This document shows, piece by piece, positions 6,494 through 10,660 of a DNA stretch of 10,660 nt. The DNA is taken from NCBI GenBank assembly GCA_011773575.1, contig WVXJ01000053.1, forward strand, positions 1-10,660. The letters are read 5' to 3'. Within the stretch, counting starts at the first letter, position 1, and each line of letters opens with the position of its first letter. The stretch is from Armatimonadota bacterium. GTDB taxonomy: Bacteria; Armatimonadota; Hebobacteria; Hebobacterales; WVXJ01. The translations under genes were made by a program, and so were the position numbers. The notes under the pieces are model-generated. The model made no database searches, was not told the origin of the DNA, and saw only the letters and a program-made list of their open reading frames with translations.

Positions 6494-7918
6494 TCAAATT
6501 TGTCCTGCAGGTCTGGAGCGGGAAGATATTCGCTTCCGGGCAGTTGCGCCGGCCGAACGCTGCCCATGCCGGGGGGGCGAGGCCGGGCGAAGGGCGATTT
6601 CTGCCTTCAGCATTTCTATGGCCGCCTTCGCCTGAAGGTCTTCATCTGAAAGGGGCTTGACCACACCCTCGGGCTGTTCCACTTCTTTGTCCGGCAGGAT
6701 CCCCCGCCCATTCACTTCGCGCTTCTTCGGAGTCAGGTATCTTGCCGTCGTTATTCTGACAGCGGATCCGTCCGTCAGTTGCCTAGTTCTCTGCACAAGA
6801 CCCTTGCCGAAAGTTCGCTCGCCAATGACTTTTCCAACACCGCTGTCCTGAATCGCGCCGGCCAAGATCTCTGAGGCGCTGAGCGAGCCCTGGTTTACCA
6901 AGACGATCAAAGGCAATCCCGGGTCGCGAGCGCGCCCAGAGGCGAAGACGGGTTCAGGTTCAGAGTTCTTTGCTTGGATATAGACGATGGGTCCCTCCGG
7001 CACGAACATCTCCGCCACTCCCAGGCACACATCCAGTTCGCCTCCCGGATTATCCCGAAGGTCCAGCACAAGACCCCTGATTCCTTTTGACTCTAATTCA
7101 GTGAGCGCATCTGCCGTTAGTTTCACAGTCTGATCGTTGAAAGATGTGATCCGCAGGTAGCCTATATCCCCTTCCAAGACTCTTTGTTCTACTGTGGGGA
7201 TATAGACATTTCTTCGCACGATCTTGAACTCAATGGGCTTACTATGAGCTTCACGCTGAATTAGCAGAGCAACGGAAGTGCCTGGGGCGCCTCTGATGAG
7301 TTTCGCCGCTTCGGATATATTCATACCGAAAGTGGAGATTCCTTCTATTTCCAGGATTTGGTCGCCAGGCTTTAGGCCTGCGTGTTCTGCAGGTCCGCCG
7401 GGGATGAGAGCGGTGATGCTGGGCCAGTACTGCTTGTGAAGGGGGGAATCTGACACATACTCGGCCTCAAAGCCTTTTGCAGATACCCTGGTAATACGAT
7501 AGGTGAGCGGGGTCAAAGCCTCCGTCATCTCCAGAGTCGCGCCAATACCCTCGATATACCCTTCGTATTCGTTGACAAAGCTCTTGTATTCCTCAGGCTC
7601 CATGAACCTCGCATATGGATCATGGAGTTCGGCGAGCATGCCGCGAATGGCGGCATGGTTCAGTTTAACCGCTTCTTCCTCAGAGATGTCAGTGACATAG
7701 CTCCGCTGAAGTAAAGATGTGACTTCTTGGAAAGCCTCTATGGGGTAAGGGGAGACCTCTTCAACCGAGGAAACCGATTTGCGCGTGAGACTACTCATTT
7801 CAGTCCTCAGATTCACACTCGTACACGCCAAAGAATGAATCTGTATTCCGACAGCAAATGCCGCCACTACGGACACCATGAGCAAACCCATCCATGGGCG
7901 ACAGCTTCTTTTGAACAT
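6494..7918 (-). CDS. S41 family (CtpA-type) PDZ-protease, copy A
   Basis: The 474-residue carboxyl-terminal processing protease has an N-terminal hydrophobic segment (about 9-31) ending at Cys32 in SLAC, an imperfect lipobox, so it is anchored or secreted and works outside the cytoplasm. A helical region (about 55-120, with DPYARFM) is followed by GIGATLEM, an unusual spacer of about 35 residues, a PDZ domain (about 166-235, GGPAEHAGLKPGD) and the S41 core: GDIGYLRI (250), LDLRDNPGG (285-293), catalytic Ser347 in GSLSASE and Lys372 in ERTFGKGLVQ, 25 residues apart as in known family members. The ATG at 7916-7918 aligns with the copy B start and has AAGGTGA upstream; an in-frame start 11 codons earlier lacks a ribosome site. 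It is a tandem paralogue of the gene at 8291. Confidence 0.92.
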   Translation of the reverse strand: MFKRSCRPWMGLLMVSVVAAFAVGIQIHSLACTSVNLRTEMSSLTRKSVSSVEEVSPYPIEAFQEVTSLLQRSYVTDISEEEAVKLNHAAIRGMLAELHDPYARFMEPEEYKSFVNEYEGYIEGIGATLEMTEALTPLTYRITRVSAKGFEAEYVSDSPLHKQYWPSITALIPGGPAEHAGLKPGDQILEIEGISTFGMNISEAAKLIRGAPGTSVALLIQREAHSKPIEFKIVRRNVYIPTVEQRVLEGDIGYLRITSFNDQTVKLTADALTELESKGIRGLVLDLRDNPGGELDVCLGVAEMFVPEGPIVYIQAKNSEPEPVFASGRARDPGLPLIVLVNQGSLSASEILAGAIQDSGVGKVIGERTFGKGLVQRTRQLTDGSAVRITTARYLTPKKREVNGRGILPDKEVEQPEGVVKPLSDEDLQAKAAIEMLKAEIALRPASPPRHGQRSAGATARKRISSRSRPAGQI

Positions 7919-7959
7919 CTCGTTACTCACCTTATTTTGAGCTTGCTGCAATCGAACTC

Positions 7960-8007
7960 AAAAAAAACGAGACGCAAGAGGTCGGCCCAACTGGCCTCTT
8001 TCGCCTC
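7960..8007 (-). terminator. Strong intrinsic terminator after the X remnant
   Basis: On the minus strand the arms 7995-8007 and 7969-7981 pair over 13 positions with one G-U and one mismatch, and the inner GGCC/GGGCC may extend the stem. Eight T residues follow after one base (complement of 7960-7967). It has the same position and begins with the same GAGGCGA as the terminator after intact X, so it was duplicated with the unit. It lies 41 bases before the copy A protease start. Confidence 0.75.
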
Positions 8008-8025
8008 CGATTGCTTACATATGTA

Positions 8026-8280
8026 TTACCCACGCTGTTCTATTTGATGGACATGAACCATCTCAAAATTGTACAGAGTAAAGAACAAATCGTGGTGAAT
8101 CATGACTCACTACTCTCACTAGTTGATAGGCTATCGGTCAGATTCACCGACAATGGCTATATCAAAGGAAGTGGAGGGGCACGCCTACTGATCCAGAGGG
8201 GTAACAATGTCGCCAAACCAACCGCTGCCCTCCCAGGGAGGGTAAACGCATGCGAACTCTGCTAACACATTCTTCAGAGA
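8026..8280 (-). pseudogene. Decayed 3' remnant of a second copy of the X gene
   Basis: Bases 8047-8108 align without gaps to the 3' end of intact X (9896-9957): 46 of 62 positions match by hand count. In that frame it reads VMIHHDLFFTLYNFEMVHVH against VIIYDGLVFTLFDFKVVRIH in X, a convincing protein-level match. Further upstream the frame contains six stop codons (8107-8109, 8110-8112, 8116-8118, 8119-8121, 8131-8133, 8185-8187), and a weak resemblance to the second repeat of X (SLKNV...YPP) continues to about 8280, beside the stop codon of protease copy B. The 5' part of this copy has been deleted. Its terminator survives. Confidence 0.75.
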
Positions 8281-8290
8281 AGTATATTCG

Positions 8291-9763
8291 CTACCGGGCA
8301 AGTGCAGTGGCCGGTAGGCGGCTCTGCCGAATACTTGAGGCAGAGCGAAGGGCGATCTGTTCCTTCACCATTTCTACGGCCGTCTTTGCCTGAAGGTCCT
8401 CGTCTGAGAGGGGCCTGACTACACCCTCAGGCTGTGCTACTTCCTTGTCCGGCAGGATCCCCCGCTCATTGACCTCGTGCTTCTTCGGAGTCATGTATTT
8501 CGCTGTTGTAATAGCAACCGCAGATCCATCTTTCAGGGGCCTTACTATCTGAACCAGACCCTTGCCAAAGGTTCGTTCTCCGACAACCTTTCCTACGCCC
8601 CGCTCCTGGACTGCGCCGGCAAGAATCTCTGAAGCGCTTGCTGAGCCCCGGTTCACCAACACCACCAGCGGCAGCCCTAGTCCGCGAGATTGCTTGGGTG
8701 CCAGGCGCGGCGCAGGTTCGGCGCCTTTTGCTTGGATATAGACGATGGGACCATGTGGCACGAACATAGCGGTTACGTCCAGGCATACCTCCAGACCGCC
8801 TCCCGGGTTATTGCGAAGATCAAGCACGAGACCCTTGATTCCTTTTGTCTTTAGCTCAGCCAGACCCTCCGCTGTCAGTTCCACACTGCTCTCGTTAAAG
8901 GAGTTGATCCTCAGGTAGCCTATATCACCATCCAATACTCTTTTCTCAACCGTAGGTATATCGATGTTACCGCGGACGATCTCAAGCTCAATGGGCTTAC
9001 TTTCACCCTCACGGCGGATGAGCAGAGAAATAGCAGTTCCCGCGGGACCTCTGATTCGTTTCACCGCTTCAGTCATACTCATACCGTAGGTGGAGGTATC
9101 GTCTATCTTTACGACCTGATCCCCTGCTTTCAGGCCTACGCGCTCTGCGGGTCCTCCGGGGATGGGTGCAACGACGCTAATCCTATACTCTCTATAGAAC
9201 GGAGCTTCGGACACATACTCGGCCTCAAAGCCGTTTGCAGAGGCCCTGGTAATACGATAGGAAAGCGGATTCACCCAATCCGCACCACATACTGCACATT
9301 GAAATGGAGAAAGCGCACCCTGCTTGGCTGTTTCCTTGTCGGATTCAGGCGAAACGGGGACCTCTGTCATTTCCAAGGTTGCGCCGATACCCTCAAAATG
9401 CCCTTGATTCTCCTCCCGAAAACCGTTGTATTCCTCCGGGTCCATAAACCTTGTGTACGGGTCACGGAGCCCTGCGAGCATTCCGCGAATGGCGGCATAA
9501 CCCAGTTCAACCTCCTGTTTCTCAGAGATGCCGGCGACATAATTCCGTCGAAGCAAAGCCGTGACTTCCTGGAATGCCTCCACAGGCCGAAGGGAAATCT
9601 CCTCCACAGCAGAGAGTGATTCGGATGCAAAACCACCTACTCCGGCCATCAGATTTGCGCCCACACATGCCAAAGAACGAAACTGTGTTCCGGCGGCAAA
9701 TGACAGCGTCATCAGCGCCACCATAACGATCCCCATCCACGGGCGAACGTGTGCTTTGAGCAT
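8291..9763 (-). CDS. S41 family (CtpA-type) PDZ-protease, copy B, with CxxC insertion
   Basis: The 490-residue protein is closely similar to copy A over its whole length. The membrane segment (about 9-32) ends at Cys33 in SLAC. DPYTRFMDPEEY and GIGATLEM are followed by an insertion of about 27 residues that copy A lacks (136-166), holding the pair CAVC (Cys156, Cys159), then the spacer shared by both copies, a PDZ domain (about 195-269), GDIGYLRI (279), LDLRNNPGG (314-322), catalytic Ser376 in GSASASE and Lys401 in ERTFGKGLVQ. The catalytic set is complete. The ATG at 9761-9763 with AAGGTGA upstream is conserved between copies; an in-frame GTG four codons earlier is possible. It follows intact X after a terminator. 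Its substrate is unknown; CtpA proteases trim or degrade envelope proteins. Confidence 0.92.
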   Translation of the reverse strand: MLKAHVRPWMGIVMVALMTLSFAAGTQFRSLACVGANLMAGVGGFASESLSAVEEISLRPVEAFQEVTALLRRNYVAGISEKQEVELGYAAIRGMLAGLRDPYTRFMDPEEYNGFREENQGHFEGIGATLEMTEVPVSPESDKETAKQGALSPFQCAVCGADWVNPLSYRITRASANGFEAEYVSEAPFYREYRISVVAPIPGGPAERVGLKAGDQVVKIDDTSTYGMSMTEAVKRIRGPAGTAISLLIRREGESKPIELEIVRGNIDIPTVEKRVLDGDIGYLRINSFNESSVELTAEGLAELKTKGIKGLVLDLRNNPGGGLEVCLDVTAMFVPHGPIVYIQAKGAEPAPRLAPKQSRGLGLPLVVLVNRGSASASEILAGAVQERGVGKVVGERTFGKGLVQIVRPLKDGSAVAITTAKYMTPKKHEVNERGILPDKEVAQPEGVVRPLSDEDLQAKTAVEMVKEQIALRSASSIRQSRLPATALAR

Positions 9764-9809
9764 CTTGTTAATCACCTTCTTCCTGGGTTTGCCCCATCTG
9801 GAATGAATG

Positions 9810-9854
9810 AAAAAGAGGCATGAGAGTTCGCCCTCAGAAGGCGGCTCTCGCCTC
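9810..9854 (-). terminator. Intrinsic terminator after the X gene
   Basis: On the minus strand GAGGCGAGAG (9845-9854) pairs with CTCTC (9822-9826) and GCCTC (9815-9819) with a 2-base bulge, an inner CGCC/GGCG extends the hairpin, and five T residues follow (complement of 9810-9814). It lies 30 bases after the X stop and 46 bases before the copy B protease, so that protease depends on readthrough or on a promoter I cannot identify. Confidence 0.7.
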
Positions 9855-9883
9855 CGGTTGTCGTCAGGTGTTTCCTATCTACA

Positions 9884-10660
9884 TTATTCCGTTACGTGGA
9901 TACGAACGACTTTAAAATCGAACAGCGTAAAGACCAAACCGTCGTAAATGATGACACAGTGCTTGGAAAAGCTAATGGGCTTGTCGAGTACACTAACCTG
10001 AGTGGCCTGTCCCTGAGTACGTTGGGTCGCGGCCCCACCAGCGGCGCCAGCTCGACCCCCTCCTCTGGCTCCCGCCCCGCGTACACGAGCAGCACCACCC
10101 CCTCGCCCTCGGGCGCCGCGGCCGGATGGCTGCCGCATAGCACCACCCGTCCGTCTGAAGCTCGGCGAGCCTCCTCCGCCCAAGGTTCTACCTGCGGCTG
10201 CGGGAGCGGCGGAAACCTCTCCTTTGCCACCGCTCAAGTAGGGCTGGAGAACGGAGGGATAGTCATAACTTATAACTACCTGAGAGAAACTATCTCCCAG
10301 TTTGATGCCTCTTTCTGTCTGCACAGAGACATCAGGTTCAAGTGAGAAGGCTATGATATCGGTCACCAGGGCATCATCCCCGGTTCCTTTCAAGATGAAG
10401 CCCGCGGTAAGCCCGCCTTTGAGCCTATACAGCCACATCTGTTGGTCAGATGCCAGTTTGCCGGGCAAAACCGGCTTCGCCCAGCCCGGAGGGGCTATGG
10501 AGCCTTCCTTGACGGGTAGCAGCAACTTCGCCCTTATTTCTTCCTCGGCGCTCCTTAGGGTGTTCAAGGCCGGCCGGCCGTCTTTTCCGGCGGTGACAAT
10601 GCCCATGGCAGGGCCGTAGATATGCATGAGTTCCTGGGGAGTGGCGCCGATCGGAACACC
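9884..10660 (-). CDS. Probable envelope protein X of unknown function (5' end outside the window)
   Basis: The frame is open to the right edge, where GVPIGATPQELMHIYG reads as protein, so an ATG at 10625-10627 is internal and 258 C-terminal residues are visible. Two repeats of a short motif, G-[VI]-x-[IL]-G-[AD]-[TS] followed by a Tyr-rich segment, occur at the edge and again as GIKLGDSFSQVVISYDYP, resembling small repeated modules found in secreted bacterial proteins. A Gly/Arg/Ala-rich stretch separates the second repeat from the C-terminal strands VIIYDGLVFTLFDFKVVRIH. I do not recognise a family. The link with the S41 protease is old, because both were duplicated together, so X may be its substrate, partner or regulator; that is inference. 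The signal peptide, if any, lies outside the window. Stop TAA at 9884-9886. Confidence 0.6.
   Translation of the reverse strand, partial: GVPIGATPQELMHIYGPAMGIVTAGKDGRPALNTLRSAEEEIRAKLLLPVKEGSIAPPGWAKPVLPGKLASDQQMWLYRLKGGLTAGFILKGTGDDALVTDIIAFSLEPDVSVQTERGIKLGDSFSQVVISYDYPSVLQPYLSGGKGEVSAAPAAAGRTLGGGGSPSFRRTGGAMRQPSGRGARGRGGGAARVRGAGARGGGRAGAAGGAATQRTQGQATQVSVLDKPISFSKHCVIIYDGLVFTLFDFKVVRIHVTE
9998..10216 (-). repeat. Low-complexity Gly/Arg/Ala-rich, G+C-rich segment inside X
   Basis: In the X frame a 55-residue core has 21 Gly, 11 Arg and 11 Ala, with RGG-like runs. The DNA is far richer in G+C than the flanks, and the change is sharp near 10020 and 10215. The X remnant has no comparable stretch. 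A second frame (about 10230 down to 9892, minus) is also open and reads as a plausible high-G+C protein. Confidence 0.55.

Larger units (their letters stand above)
6494..9957 (-). repeat. Ancient tandem duplication of an X-terminator-S41 unit
   Basis: The two units (6494-8108 and 8291-9957) are collinear: end of X, intrinsic terminator, protease. The homology covers the proteases from start codon to shortly after the stop (GCGAATAT persists beyond both catalytic genes), the terminators in the same position and the last codons of X. The internal X copy is broken. Divergence of the copies and the copy-specific insertion show that this is not a recent duplication. Confidence 0.75.

Noticed and set aside
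8011..8265. 84-codon plus-strand ORF between the proteases
   Set aside because: The same bases encode the X remnant on the other strand with a clear protein-level match, so the plus-strand frame is incidental.
9896..10345. 149-codon plus-strand ORF rich in Ser, Thr and Gly
   Set aside because: It is opposite the X gene, whose frame is supported by the homologous remnant at 8047-8108; the composition reflects the G+C-rich insert.
1..10660. CRISPR arrays, IS elements, tRNA genes, phage genes
   Set aside because: I searched by eye for regular short repeats, terminal inverted repeats with transposase frames and cloverleaf folds and found none.

Overview
This window is about 55% G+C by eye and comes from a bacterium. 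It carries ordinary chromosomal genes and shows no phage or IS signature. Three things point to an uncultured member of a deep Gram-negative-like lineage, with Armatimonadota or a neighbouring phylum as my best guess: a Fix-type electron-transfer flavoprotein operon whose alpha subunit carries a ferredoxin domain, duplicated secreted S41 proteases, and a Gly/Arg/Ala-rich linker in a probable envelope protein. That placement is an inference from gene content, not a match.

Left part (1-2386): the window opens with the 3' end of a protein with a charged helical tail, convergent with a SAM-dependent methyltransferase on the minus strand. The methyltransferase start region faces a second gene. Two good sigma-70-like promoters lie back to back between 1488 and 1571. 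The rightward promoter drives a leader of about 185 nt that contains a 41-codon ORF, a long hairpin and a terminator-like hairpin ending just before a small HNH endonuclease gene.

Middle (2397-6476): fixA-fixB-fixC form a minus-strand operon (fixA and fixB overlap by one base; fixC follows after about 50 bases). They encode the two subunits of an electron-transfer flavoprotein and its membrane-associated FAD oxidoreductase. No separate fixX ferredoxin is present; the two [4Fe-4S] motifs at the N-terminus of FixB may take over part of that role. Divergent from fixA is a short protein made of two ACT domains.

Right part (6494-10660): two S41 (CtpA-type) PDZ-proteases with N-terminal membrane segments lie in tandem on the minus strand. 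A probable envelope protein of unknown function (called X here) precedes the second. The space between the proteases holds a decayed copy of the X 3' end, followed by an intrinsic terminator in the same position as the one after intact X. An ancestral X-terminator-protease unit was therefore duplicated in tandem, and the internal X copy was lost. The surviving X has an unusual Gly/Arg/Ala-rich, very G+C-rich insertion.
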